64,000 nt of DNA from Sphingobacterium wenxiniae (lineage in GTDB: Bacteria; Bacteroidota; Bacteroidia; Sphingobacteriales; Sphingobacteriaceae), in contig NZ_FOZZ01000002.1 in assembly GCF_900116225.1 (NCBI RefSeq), positions 248,001-312,000 of the forward strand, in the 5' to 3' direction. The notes beneath the pieces are model-generated. The model was not told where the DNA came from and did no database searches. It worked only from the letters and a program-made list of their open reading frames with translations. The first letter of the stretch is position 1; every line of letters starts with the position of its first letter. Both the position numbers and the translations under genes were made by a program. Of the stretch, positions 37,789-47,400 are shown piece after piece.

Positions 37789-40188
37789 ATGATTACGAAG
37801 TTCAAATCAATCAATAACCTTGCTGTTTTCCAAAATTTCAATTGGGACACAGCTATTCGCGACGATGGAAATAATATAGTTTTATTTAAACCAATCAACA
37901 TTTTATACGGACGTAACTATTCTGGTAAAACAACTCTTTCAAGAATAGTAAGAGCATTAGAAATAGGCAACATTTCTGATAAATACGAAAATCCACAATT
38001 TGAAGTAAGCATTCAAGATATTGCAGATACAACGCAAAATAATCTAACGGCACACGGAAAGAAAATCAGAGTGTTTAACGAAGATTTTGTAAAAGACAAC
38101 CTTCGTTTCATTGTGAATTCGGATGAAAGTATTACCCCATTTGCAATAATTGGAGGTAATGCCACCATTGAAGAAGAAATACAAACATTAAAACATGATT
38201 TAGGTAGCAACGAAGAAGCAAACGAAACTGGATTTTATCTTGAACTTAAAAACGCTACAACAATTGCAAACACAGCATTACAAGCGTATCAAACAGAGAA
38301 CAGTAGTTTGAGCCAACAACTAAGCCATAAAGCAACTAACAACCCTAACGGAATAAAATACAAATCTGAAAAGTTTGGTGACCAAAATTATAACATCAAT
38401 AAACTTCAAAATGATATTTCCACTGTTTTAGAAACTTCGTTTCTACCATTAACAGATACCGAAATAACAGAAAAACAAAATTTACTGAATGAAAGAACAA
38501 ATGCAGATATTCCCACAATTGTAAAACCAAATTTAGATTTAAACACGCTTAATACAAAAGCGAAAGAAATTGTTACGAAATCAATCAGCAGTTCTAACAA
38601 AATCGAGCAACTTTTGAAAGATGCTATTCTTAATCGTTGGGTTAAAGATGGACGACAAATACACAAAGATAAACTTGAACAATGTGCTTTTTGTGGCAAT
38701 GATATTTCAGAGAATCGTTGGAACGAACTGGACAGCCATTTTGACGAAGAATCTGAGAAATTAGAAATAGAAATCAATGTGTTAATTTCTCAAGTTGAAA
38801 ATTCAATTCGCGATGTTGATTCACAACTTCAAATCGACAAAAGTGCTTTTTATTCAAAATTTCATTCGGATTTAGATAGATTAATTTCACTAAGACAAAA
38901 CATCGTTGATAAAATCAAAATAGAATTAAATCGCATTATTACAAGCCTTAAAGAACGAAAAGATGACCTTTTAAATACTAAAGAATATATTGATATTATT
39001 GATAATAGTAAGAGAATTCAATGGTGTTGGGAAATTTTTGAAAAATATAAAAATGAAGCAAACGGTTATAGTAATTCCTTGGGCAGCGAACAAACAGAAG
39101 CAAAAAAACTTTTGAGATTACGTGAAGTCTCCGATTTTGTAACAACAATTCAATATTCGAATGCAACCGCAAGAATACAGACATTGAAAGAAACTTCTGA
39201 AAACGAAACACAGGGCAAGCAAGCTGTAGAAGAGAAAATTAGACAACAGATTACCCAGATTGAAGATAAAGAACGCCTGATGAAAGATGAAGAAAAAGGA
39301 GCGTTGAAAGTAAATGAATATCTAAACAATTTCTTCGGGCATGATTTTCTAACATTACAAGCCTTAGAAGATACAGATGTTTTAGGCGGTAAAAAAATAC
39401 GATTTGAAATAGTAAGAAACGGAAAGAAAGCACACCACCTAAGCGAAGGTGAATGTAGTTTGATTGCATTTTGTTACTTTATGGCAAAACTTGAAGATAT
39501 TGATACCAAAGGAAGCAAACCAATCATTTGGATTGATGATCCAATTTCAAGTTTAGATAGCAATCACATTTTTTTCGTTTATTCTCTTATTAATGCTGAA
39601 ATTATTGCCAAACAAGAGTTTGAACAAATATTCATTTCTACACACAACCTTGATTTTCTAAAATACTTGAAACGTTTGCCGAGTGCTTTAAACAAAAACC
39701 AGAGTGCATACTTCTTGATTACACGAGAAAAAGAAAGCAGTAAAATCAAAATAATGCCACGTTATTTAAAGGATTATGTAACTGAATTTAATTTTTTGTT
39801 TCATCAAATTTATTTGTGTTCAACAGCCAATGCTGACGATGAAATCCAACATAACTTATTTTACAACTTTGGAAACAATACACGAAAGTTTTTAGAAGCA
39901 TTTCTTTATTACAAGTATCCAAATGCAGTCGAAAAAGACGATAAACTAATAAGATTTTTTGGAGGGAATAGACAAGCTTCAAGCTTAACAGACAGAATAA
40001 ATAATGAATTTTCACATTTAGAAGCATTGTTTGAAAAAGGTATGACCCCCATTGATATACCTGAAATGAAAAAAACTGCAACATTCATTTTAGATAAAAT
40101 CAAAGAAAAAGACAGTGAACAATATGAAGCTTTACTTTTAAGCATTGGAGTCGAAGTTCTTGCTGAATCAGAAACGCCTCAATCATAA
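37789..40188 (+). CDS. RloC-like AAA ATPase with zinc-hook and anticodon-nuclease motif
   Basis: 799 aa. ABC-type ATPase split by a long coiled coil: Walker A GRNYSGKT (41-48), signature LSEGE (551-555), Walker B IIWIDDP (579-585). C299-A-F-C302 in the coiled coil is a CxxC zinc hook. The C terminus has R699-KFL-E703 in 'NNTRKFLEAFLYYKYPN' and H743 in 'INNEFSHLEALF', the Arg-x3-Glu...His order of PrrC/RloC anticodon nucleases (PrrC R320-E324-H356). RloC cuts the anticodon of tRNA when DNA damage or phage is sensed. It stands alone, not in a type I restriction locus, which is typical for RloC. The gene is AT-rich compared with its neighbours, which fits recent acquisition. Role as phage defence is inference. 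Confidence 0.82.
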   Translation: MITKFKSINNLAVFQNFNWDTAIRDDGNNIVLFKPINILYGRNYSGKTTLSRIVRALEIGNISDKYENPQFEVSIQDIADTTQNNLTAHGKKIRVFNEDFVKDNLRFIVNSDESITPFAIIGGNATIEEEIQTLKHDLGSNEEANETGFYLELKNATTIANTALQAYQTENSSLSQQLSHKATNNPNGIKYKSEKFGDQNYNINKLQNDISTVLETSFLPLTDTEITEKQNLLNERTNADIPTIVKPNLDLNTLNTKAKEIVTKSISSSNKIEQLLKDAILNRWVKDGRQIHKDKLEQCAFCGNDISENRWNELDSHFDEESEKLEIEINVLISQVENSIRDVDSQLQIDKSAFYSKFHSDLDRLISLRQNIVDKIKIELNRIITSLKERKDDLLNTKEYIDIIDNSKRIQWCWEIFEKYKNEANGYSNSLGSEQTEAKKLLRLREVSDFVTTIQYSNATARIQTLKETSENETQGKQAVEEKIRQQITQIEDKERLMKDEEKGALKVNEYLNNFFGHDFLTLQALEDTDVLGGKKIRFEIVRNGKKAHHLSEGECSLIAFCYFMAKLEDIDTKGSKPIIWIDDPISSLDSNHIFFVYSLINAEIIAKQEFEQIFISTHNLDFLKYLKRLPSALNKNQSAYFLITREKESSKIKIMPRYLKDYVTEFNFLFHQIYLCSTANADDEIQHNLFYNFGNNTRKFLEAFLYYKYPNAVEKDDKLIRFFGGNRQASSLTDRINNEFSHLEALFEKGMTPIDIPEMKKTATFILDKIKEKDSEQYEALLLSIGVEVLAESETPQS

Positions 40189-40193
40189 ATATT

Positions 40194-40223
40194 ACAGCCC
40201 ATTGTTTTTAAACAGTGGGCTGT
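40194..40223. terminator. Terminator between RloC-like and HTH genes
   Basis: ACAGCCCA (40194-40201) / TGGGCTGT (40216-40223) with partial inner pairing, followed by TTTCTTTA. Between convergent genes. Confidence 0.75.
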
Positions 40224-40276
40224 TTCTTTAATTGACCGATACGGATTACAGTTTTAAAGCATTTATTTAAAATCGA

Positions 40277-40558
40277 CTAACGCTGATAGTTATTTTCCAA
40301 TACTTTCACAATATCACTTTCACGAAAAAGGATTTTCCTTTCGAGTTTGATAAAAGGTATCAGTCCGTCATCTCTGTACTGTTGCAACGTCCGTTTGCTG
40401 ATGTGTAACATCTCGCAGACCTGTTCGCCTGAAAGATAAATTTCCCCTTGCAATAATGGGTGGAAATATTCCCTGATATACAGCAGTTCATTTTTGATGC
40501 CTACCACAGCTTCGAGCAGAGCAAGCATATCCTCGTTTGAATTTCCAATCTGTTTCAT
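40277..40558 (-). CDS. Excisionase-like helix-turn-helix protein B
   Basis: 93 aa. The C-terminal half 'YLSGEQVCEMLHISKRTLQQYRDDGLIPFIKLERKILFRESDIVKVLE' is a MerR-like winged helix of the HTH_17 type used by excisionases and element regulators. It overlaps the gene upstream by 4 nt (ATGA), and the two are paralogues ('ISKRTLQ(Q/T)YR'). Likely a recombination directionality factor or an element regulator. Cytoplasmic. Confidence 0.85.
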   Translation of the reverse strand: MKQIGNSNEDMLALLEAVVGIKNELLYIREYFHPLLQGEIYLSGEQVCEMLHISKRTLQQYRDDGLIPFIKLERKILFRESDIVKVLENNYQR

Positions 40559-40851
40559 TTCTTTTGCTTTTTTAATGGTCGCTCTCCCTGCATCAGTAAC
40601 TCCACTTCGGATAATCTGAAATATGTTTTCCGATTGATTTGCGTTGCCCCAAGAATACCTTTTGCCCTGTACGTCTGCAAAGTCCGTTTACTGATATTGA
40701 GCAGTTGGCAGGCTTCCTGTTGGTCGAGCCATTTTGTTGCCTGTTGTAATGCTTTGTAGGGTGCAGTCATTTCCGCTATCAAATTGGAAACTTCCTTTAC
40801 TTCCCTATGCAATGCCTTTAAAATCTGAATGTCTAAAACTGTTATTTCCAT
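40555..40851 (-). CDS. Excisionase-like helix-turn-helix protein A
   Basis: 98 aa from the ATG at 40851 (MEITVLDIQILKAL); the frame extends further upstream but with an implausible hydrophobic N terminus. The HTH motif 'WLDQQEACQLLNISKRTLQTYRAKGILGATQINRKTYFRLSEVELLM' matches that of the next gene. Pairs of such genes are common in Bacteroidota integrative elements next to DUF3408 and mob genes. Likely acts with its neighbour in excision or gene control. Confidence 0.85.
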   Translation of the reverse strand: MEITVLDIQILKALHREVKEVSNLIAEMTAPYKALQQATKWLDQQEACQLLNISKRTLQTYRAKGILGATQINRKTYFRLSEVELLMQGERPLKKQKK

Positions 40852-41230
40852 ATCAACATCATTTAAACCTCGAAAATAAAAGCTATTGATATAGGTCATT
40901 CTAATGTTGTATCCATTGGCGTTGAGTGGCGGTGTTTTGCCAAATACTATGATGAAATATTTAAAAATGTACCAAAAAAAGAATAAAAAGGTAGCAAAAT
41001 TAAGGCGGACAGCCACCGCACTGCCCAACCAAAAGCTTACGGCATAATAGCAGGGCAAAAAAAGGTCGCTTTGGCGAGTTGCTCAGTTGCCCTGCCACCC
41101 TTCGGGACTTATTCCGTTTCCTTTTGGTTTTTCCCCTGTCCACCTTGATTGAACGGCTTTCTTTTTTTCTTTTTTTTTCTTTTGGAAACAATTTAAAAGG
41201 GAGTTAGGCATCCTGACCAAAGGACGGTCA
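40852..41230. other. Non-coding gap between HTH operon and DUF3408 gene
   Basis: 379 bp, no gene supported. CAAAATTA (minus TAATTTTG) at 40995-41002 is a possible promoter box for the HTH operon. A long T/C-rich tract (about 41160-41182) lies downstream of the DUF3408 gene. Nothing else recognised. Confidence 0.5.
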
Positions 41231-41731
41231 TCAAAACAATGGCTTGTGCTTATCGTTATAGATTTCCTTAATCAGTTCTCCGAACTCCTGAAAATGGTAT
41301 TCGATAATGTTGTCCAGATACGCATAAATCGTGAGCTTGTCGATACCCATAATGTTTGTAAGCCTGTTAAATGTTTCGTGATGTTCCTGCCTTACATAGA
41401 CTGATTTTCCTTTGCTTGCAATCCTGTTGGAGATTTTAAAGAACTGCCCGCAGTAATCCTCTTGCGTCATCTTCTTTGGCTTTGAGGTACTTTTTTTCGT
41501 GGTGTTCGCTGACGGTTTGGTTTGTCCCATTTCTGTTGCTATTTGCACGGGTTCTTCCCCTGGAATTATGTTCATCAGTGCTTCCTCGTCTACTTCGGGT
41601 TTGGCAAAATCTTCCCGATGTGTTACTGCCTGTTGTTCCGTCAAGGGTTGTTTCTTTTCATTACTTAGGAAATTTTCTATAGAGAAATCCTTTTTTTTGG
41701 GTTGCTGATTTTTGGTTTCTTCATTTATCAT
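41231..41731 (-). CDS. DUF3408 domain protein
   Basis: 166 aa. The N-terminal half is low-complexity, rich in Lys, Glu, Gln, Thr and Pro. The C-terminal part 'MTQEDYCGQFFKISNRIASKGKSVYVRQEHHETFNRLTNIMGIDKLTIYAYLDNIIEYHFQEFGELIKEIY' is the DUF3408 domain, a ribbon-helix-helix-like fold found in Bacteroidota conjugative and mobilizable elements, usually near mob and par genes. Likely a DNA-binding accessory factor for transfer or maintenance. Confidence 0.88.
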   Translation of the reverse strand: MINEETKNQQPKKKDFSIENFLSNEKKQPLTEQQAVTHREDFAKPEVDEEALMNIIPGEEPVQIATEMGQTKPSANTTKKSTSKPKKMTQEDYCGQFFKISNRIASKGKSVYVRQEHHETFNRLTNIMGIDKLTIYAYLDNIIEYHFQEFGELIKEIYNDKHKPLF

Positions 41732-42178
41732 ATCTATCGTTTTTAATATTATATCAAATTAGCTGTTTCGCTAGCTGAACAATCAGTCATAAATATCATA
41801 GCACGTATGTAAGTTGCTATGCACCTATATACCCTTAATCAACTAGTTCATTAACTCAAAAATTTGTAATTAGTCTGCATTCAATCACGCAGATTAGCTG
41901 TCAGGATTTATGCTGTTTAGTTACTTGATTAAGCAAATAACCAATCAGCCAACTAACCAGTTACAAAGGAAATAAAAGCAGTCCCAATGCGTATAGAGGT
42001 GGCACTATTTGGCGTCCATTGGCTTTATTTGGCGTAATTGTAAGTGAATGTTATTCAGATAGTCTTGTCGAAATTTGTAATCGGAAACGATGAGGTTTTT
42101 CCTGCTAACTCCAATCCGTTTGCAAAACGGATTTTCTGAACTCCTGTTCAGAGCAAGTTATCTTTTGAGGTACTCGAA
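41732..42178. other. Candidate origin-of-transfer region
   Basis: 447 bp non-coding, between DUF3408 and the mobilization genes. It has a perfect 9-bp hairpin AATCCGTTT (42113-42121) / AAACGGATT (42125-42133) with a 3-nt loop and the direct repeat ATTTGGCGT (42007-42015, 42027-42035). Many short inverted words (for instance ATAGC...GCTAT near 41798-41815) lie further upstream. The position directly upstream of mobA is where oriT is normally found; the nick site is not identified. Confidence 0.5.
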
Positions 42179-42706
42179 ATGAATTTCGGCACTCAAAAGC
42201 ACTTGCCCTTGCAGGGAGCTGAAAACCGCTCCGAAGTCGCAGTTTTGTTTAACATTAGAAATGGATTTATTACGGAAGAAAAGAACAGTAAACAAATTAG
42301 GAAAACAGGGAGAAAACCGAAGAATGACCCTGCCGTACATCGGTATTCTATTAACCTGAATGCAGAGGAAAACGCCAAGTTCCTTGCCCTCTTTGACCAA
42401 TCGGGGATAAGTGTAAAGGCACATTTCATTACGGCTTGCATCTTTCAAAAGACCGTAAAGACCGTAAAAATTGATATGAATGCGGTAGAATACCACGCAG
42501 GACTGACCAAATTTTTCAGTCAGTTTCGAGGAATAGCAACCAATTACAATCAGATTGTAAGGCTATTGAACGCCAATTTTTCGGAGAAAAAAGCATCTGC
42601 ATATCTCTATAAATTGGAAAAACAGACCGCAAAAATGAAAGAACTGTTGCTAAAGGTTTTAATTCTTACCGACAGATTTGAAAAGCAATATCTACATAAA
42701 GAGTAA
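42179..42706 (+). CDS. Mobilization accessory protein (MobA/MobC type)
   Basis: 175 aa. The first 50 residues are variable. 'KTGRKPKNDPAVHRYSINLNAEENAKFLALFDQSGISVKAHFITACIFQKTVK' has the ribbon-helix-helix layout of relaxosome accessory proteins, and 'AVEYHAGLTKFFSQFRGIATNYNQIVRLLNANFSEKKASAYLYKLEKQTAKMKEL' the bacterial mobilization (MobC) domain. It likely binds oriT and guides the relaxase. It ends 5 nt before the relaxase start codon at 42711. Confidence 0.9.
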   Translation: MNFGTQKHLPLQGAENRSEVAVLFNIRNGFITEEKNSKQIRKTGRKPKNDPAVHRYSINLNAEENAKFLALFDQSGISVKAHFITACIFQKTVKTVKIDMNAVEYHAGLTKFFSQFRGIATNYNQIVRLLNANFSEKKASAYLYKLEKQTAKMKELLLKVLILTDRFEKQYLHKE

Positions 42707-42710
42707 AATT

Positions 42711-43970
42711 ATGATTGCAAAAATCGGAAAGGGAAGCAATATGTACGGAGCGATTTTGTACAATCAGCAGAAAGTGGACAGGGAAAACGGAGCGGTTTTG
42801 TTGCTGAACAAAATACCCGACACAATGGACGGCAGGTATTCCGTAGCGTATTTCAATAAATGTTTTGAGCCGTATTTGTCTGCAAACATCAAAACAGAAA
42901 AAACGGTACGGCATATTTCATTGAACCCAGACCCGAAAGACGAGGTAAGCGATGAGCAGTTTACGGAAATGGCACAGGAATATATGGAACGTATGGGCTA
43001 CGGAAATCAGCCTTATATTGTTTTCAAACATACGGACATTGACCGAATGCATATCCATATCGTTTCGACCTGTGTAGGCATTGACGGTAAGAAAATCCCC
43101 GATGATTACGACCACCCACGTTCAATGGCAATCTGTCGGGATTTTGAAACGAAATACAACCTGCACAAAGCAACCGAGCAGGAGCAGAAACAAGCCAACA
43201 AAGTTTTCAAACCTGTGGATTACCACAAAGGCGACATCAAAAGTCAGATTGCTTCGGTAGTACGGCATTTGCCGAAGTATTACAGCTTTCCGACTATGGG
43301 AAGCTATAATGCTTTATTGTCGCTGTTCAACATCACAGCGGAAGAAGTCAAAGGCGAGCGGAACGGTCAGCCGGTAAACGGATTGGTCTATGTGGCAGTG
43401 GACGAAAACGGAAACAAGGCAAGCAATCCGTTTAAGTCATCGCTTTTCGGAAAAGACGCAGGAGTTGCACAACTACAAAAGCATTTTGAACAGTCAAAAG
43501 AGAAAATGAAAACCAATCCTGTAAGGTCAGTTTTAAAGAATACTGTTGAATTGGCTATGCACACGACAAGCAACGAAATAGAATTTAGAAAACAATTGAC
43601 CGAACACGGTATTAATACGATTGTTCGCAGAAACGACAACGGACGGATTTACGGAGTAACTTTCACTGACCACGAGAGCCGTAGTGTATGGAATGGTTCA
43701 CAGTTAGACAGAAACCTGTCTGCAAATGTTTTTAACGATTGGTGGAACAACGGCAACAAACCCGAACTGAAAACACAGGATAACCCTCTTTCCAAAACGA
43801 ATACAATAGACAACCAACCAACAAAAGACCTTTTTGAGTTTATCCCACAGGAACATTCTCAGAATTTCGATATAGGATTATTCAGCCTTTTACCTGATGC
43901 ACAAGGCGTGGATTATAAAGAAGAAACATTTGCTAAACGGATGAAGAAGAAAAAGAGACGATTGCAATAA
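42711..43970 (+). CDS. Relaxase/mobilization nuclease (MobB, MOBP type)
   Basis: 419 aa from the ATG at 42711 (MIAKIGKGSNMYGA); the longer frame begins inside the previous gene. 'FKHTDIDRMHIHIVSTCVGIDGKKIPDDYD' is the HxDxxHxHI metal site of the relaxase domain. The N-terminal 'GKGSNMYGAILYNQQK' holds Tyr residues that may act as nucleophile. The C-terminal half is basic and variable. It nicks and carries the transferred strand. The stop codon lies three bases before the operator palindrome. Confidence 0.93.
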   Translation: MIAKIGKGSNMYGAILYNQQKVDRENGAVLLLNKIPDTMDGRYSVAYFNKCFEPYLSANIKTEKTVRHISLNPDPKDEVSDEQFTEMAQEYMERMGYGNQPYIVFKHTDIDRMHIHIVSTCVGIDGKKIPDDYDHPRSMAICRDFETKYNLHKATEQEQKQANKVFKPVDYHKGDIKSQIASVVRHLPKYYSFPTMGSYNALLSLFNITAEEVKGERNGQPVNGLVYVAVDENGNKASNPFKSSLFGKDAGVAQLQKHFEQSKEKMKTNPVRSVLKNTVELAMHTTSNEIEFRKQLTEHGINTIVRRNDNGRIYGVTFTDHESRSVWNGSQLDRNLSANVFNDWWNNGNKPELKTQDNPLSKTNTIDNQPTKDLFEFIPQEHSQNFDIGLFSLLPDAQGVDYKEETFAKRMKKKKRRLQ

Positions 43971-43973
43971 ACA

Positions 43974-44009
43974 ATGCAATGCCATTGCATTACTTTTTTA
44001 CTAACTTTG
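43974..44009 (+). promoter_or_regulatory. Fur-type operator and promoter, copy 1
   Basis: Perfect palindrome ATGCAATG-C-CATTGCAT (43974-43990; core TGCAATGCCATTGCA 43975-43989), of 7-1-7 form. An extra ATTGCAAT lies at 43961-43968. Twelve nt after the core is TAACTTTG (44002-44009), a -7 box, with the ATG of DUF6660 at 44019. The same core with two changes, and the same box, precede 50624. A Fur-family repressor or activator is the likely binder. Confidence 0.7.
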
Positions 44010-44018
44010 CAAAAGTAT

Positions 44019-44357
44019 ATGAAAGTCTTTTACTCCATATTGGCAATTTATATGATGACGGTATTTTTAATGCCGTGTACCGATATGTATGAAAAGGACA
44101 ACTTTCAAAACCATAACCATTCGGAAGAATTAACCCATCAAGGAAGCCACGACCATCAGGAAACAACTGATATGTGCAGTCCATTTTGTTTATGCGGTTG
44201 TTGTGGAATAGTTTCAGGTATAGTGCTTCAATGGAATGTATACAGCTTAGTTAAGGCGAAGACTTTTGACCTTTCTAAGCCTAAAGTTTATTATAAATGT
44301 ACCTTTATATCCCACTATCTGGGGGGAATTTGGCAACCGCCAAAGATTAATGCATAA
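44019..44357 (+). CDS. DUF6660 family small His/Cys-rich protein
   Basis: 112 aa from the ATG at 44019, 10 nt after the promoter box. It starts with a hydrophobic segment or signal peptide (MKVFYSILAIYMMTVFLMPC), then 'HNHSEELTHQGSHDHQETTDMCSPFCLCGCCG', dense in His and Cys and suited to binding metal, then a second hydrophobic segment. This pattern matches DUF6660, a Bacteroidota family found beside metal efflux pumps. It likely binds Zn, Cd or Cu in the periplasm. First gene of the efflux operon. Confidence 0.83.
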   Translation: MKVFYSILAIYMMTVFLMPCTDMYEKDNFQNHNHSEELTHQGSHDHQETTDMCSPFCLCGCCGIVSGIVLQWNVYSLVKAKTFDLSKPKVYYKCTFISHYLGGIWQPPKINA

Positions 44358-44489
44358 TTTTTAATGTTTTAATGATTATAGCTTTTTGCGTACAGCAACA
44401 AGCTGAATGTTTTGGGTCATACTTCGTATTTCTCGTATTCATAATCATTGCAATTTATCATTAATTATTCATCATTAATCACAATAGAA

Positions 44490-47400
44490 GTGTTAAATAG
44501 TATTATAAAATTCTCTATAAAGAATAAGTTCATTATAGGATTGATGACCTTGTTTCTCATCATTTGGGGGGTATGGAGTGCCAAGCAAATCCCCATTGAT
44601 GCCCAACCTGACATTACAAACAATCAGGTTCAGATTATTACCCTGTCGCCTACATTGGCAGGACAAGAAGTAGAACAATTAGTAACATTTCCCGTAGAGC
44701 AAAGTATCGTTAATCTTCCAAAAGTAGAAGAGATAAGAAGTGTTTCAAGATTTGGATTATCTGTTGTAACCGTTGTCTTTCAAGATAATGTCGATATTTA
44801 TTTTGCACGACAGTTAGTAAGCCAACAGCTGAAAGAAGCACAAGACCAGATACCTGACGGGATTGGAACACCTGAACTTGCTCCTGTCAGTACAGGTCTT
44901 GGCGAAGTGTACCAATATATTCTTCATCCCAAAGAAGGCAGTGAAGACAAATATTCCGCAATGGATTTGCGGACAATGCAGGACTGGATTGTTGCCAGAC
45001 AACTTTACGGTACTCCGGGAATTGCAGAAGTCAATAGTTTCGGTGGTTTGCTTAAACAGTACGAAGTTTCTATCGACCCAAACCGCATCAAGGCAATGGA
45101 CGTTAGTATTTCCGATATTTTTACCGCCCTCGAAAACAACAACCAAAATACCGGAGGTGCATATATCGATAAGAAGCCCAATGCTTACTTTATTCGCGGG
45201 ATTGGTCTGGTTACTTCATTGGAAGATGTAGGAAATATCGTCGTTAAAAATACAGGTAGCGTTCCGGTATTTATCAAAGATGTGGCAGAAGTACAATTTG
45301 GTCACGCCACCCGGTACGGAGCATTGACCTATAATGGCGAAGTAGATGCTGTGGGTGGGATTGTAATGATGTTGAAGGGAGAAAACACCTCTGAAGTTGT
45401 AAAAAGTATCAAAGAAAAAATACCGGTTATCCAACAATCTCTACCCGAAGACGTGGTCATAGAACCATTTTTAGACAGAATGGATTTGGTTGATAGAGCG
45501 ATAAGTACGGTTCAAAAGAACCTCATTGAGGGCGCACTGATTGTTATTTTTGTATTAATTCTATTCCTGGGGAATTTCAGAGCAGGACTGATTGTAGCCT
45601 CAGCCATACCGCTATCTATGCTTTTTGCGTTGGGAATGATGCGGCTGTTTGGTGTAAGTGCCAACCTGATGAGTATGGGGGCTATTGATTTCGGATTGGT
45701 AATAGATGGTTCCCTGATTGTTGTTGAAGCGACAATGCATCATTTGGGCTTGCGGAAATCCACACAAAGACTTACGCAGGCAGAAATGGATGAAGAGGTA
45801 TATGAATCTGCACGGAAAATTCGTACGAGTGCCGCATTTGGCGAAGTTATCATCCTCATTGTCTATATCCCTATCCTTACTTTGGTGGGTATAGAGGGTA
45901 AAATGTTTACGCCAATGGCACAGACTGTAAGTTTTGCCATTTTGGGAGCATTGATTTTGTCCTTTACCTATATCCCGATGATGAGTGCTTTGTGTTTGTC
46001 TAAAAAGCCGATTACCAAAAAGAATTTTTCAGACAAAATGATGGACTATCTTCAAGGGGTTTATAAACCATTGTTAGAAAAAGCCATTCGGATGAAATAT
46101 GTGGTTATTGCGGTTGCCGTTGGGCTGTTTACCATAAGTATATTCTTTTTTTCACGGATGGGCGGAGAGTTCCTGCCAAAATTGGGCGAGGGCGATTTTG
46201 CTTTCCACTGTATCCTGCCACAAGGAACATCGTTAAGCCAAAGTCTGGAAACCTCTATGCAGGCATCAAGGATAATCAAGGAATTTGACGAAGTGAGAAT
46301 GGTCGTAGGCAAGACTGGTGCTGCCGAAGTACCGACAGACCCGATGCCTCCCGAAGCCACTGACCTGATGATTATCCTAAAACCGCAGGACGAATGGAAA
46401 ACAAAAAAATCCTATGACGAGCTTTCCAATGAAATGATGGAGAAACTTGAAGTTATTCCCGGTGTATTCTTTGAAGCCAATCAGCCGATACAGATGCGGT
46501 TTAATGAACTGATGACAGGTATCAGGCAGGATGTAGCCGTTAAGATATTCGGAGAAGACCTCGACAGTTTGTTGGTTTATGCCAATAAAGCGAATGCTAT
46601 TATTCAAACAGTAGAAGGTGCGACTGCTCCGCAGGTAGAACGGGTAGCAGGTCTTCCCCAAATCAATATCGAATATGACCGTACCCGAATAGCCAATTAC
46701 GGCTTGAATGTACAGGAAATAAACGATATTGTCAGCACTGCGTTCGCAGGTAAATCAGCAGGTGTGATTTATGAAAACGAACGAAGATTTGATTTGGTGG
46801 TACGGCTTGATGAAGCCCACCGCAGTTCCATTGAGGATGTGAGCAATCTGTTTATCCCACTACCAAACGGCGACCAAATACCGCTTTCACAGGTTGCAAA
46901 CATTGATTACAAATTAGGGCCCGCACAAATCAGCCGTGAAGGCGGTAAACGCAGGATATATGTCGGCTTCAACGTACAGGGGCGGGATGTAGCCAGCGTT
47001 GTCAATGAAATTCAGGATAAATTGGCTGAACAGATTAAGCTACCGACAGGTTATTATTTTACTTATGGTGGTCAGTTTGAGAACCTCCAAAAAGCTACCG
47101 ACAGATTGCTGATTGCTGTACCTATCGCATTGCTTTTGATTTTTATCCTGTTGTATTTCACATTCCATTCGTTTAAGGAAGCCGTTTTGGTATATACAGC
47201 TATCCCGATGAGTGCCATTGGAGGCGTATTTGCCCTGTTATTGCGGGATATGCCATTCAGCATATCAGCAGGTGTCGGATTTATCGCCCTGTTTGGTGTT
47301 GCTGTTCTGAATGGGATTGTACTGATTGCCACGTTCAATAGACTGGAAAAAGAGGGTTGGAACGAGATTATTCCGAGAATTATCGAGGGAGCTAAAACAA

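Noticed and set aside
40852-41058. N-terminal extension of HTH protein A (hydrophobic)
   Set aside because: Looks like AT-rich non-coding DNA translated; family proteins begin near MEITVLDIQ.
41000-41191. 63-aa Lys/Arg-rich minus-strand ORF
   Set aside because: Translation of T/C-rich tract in a non-coding gap.
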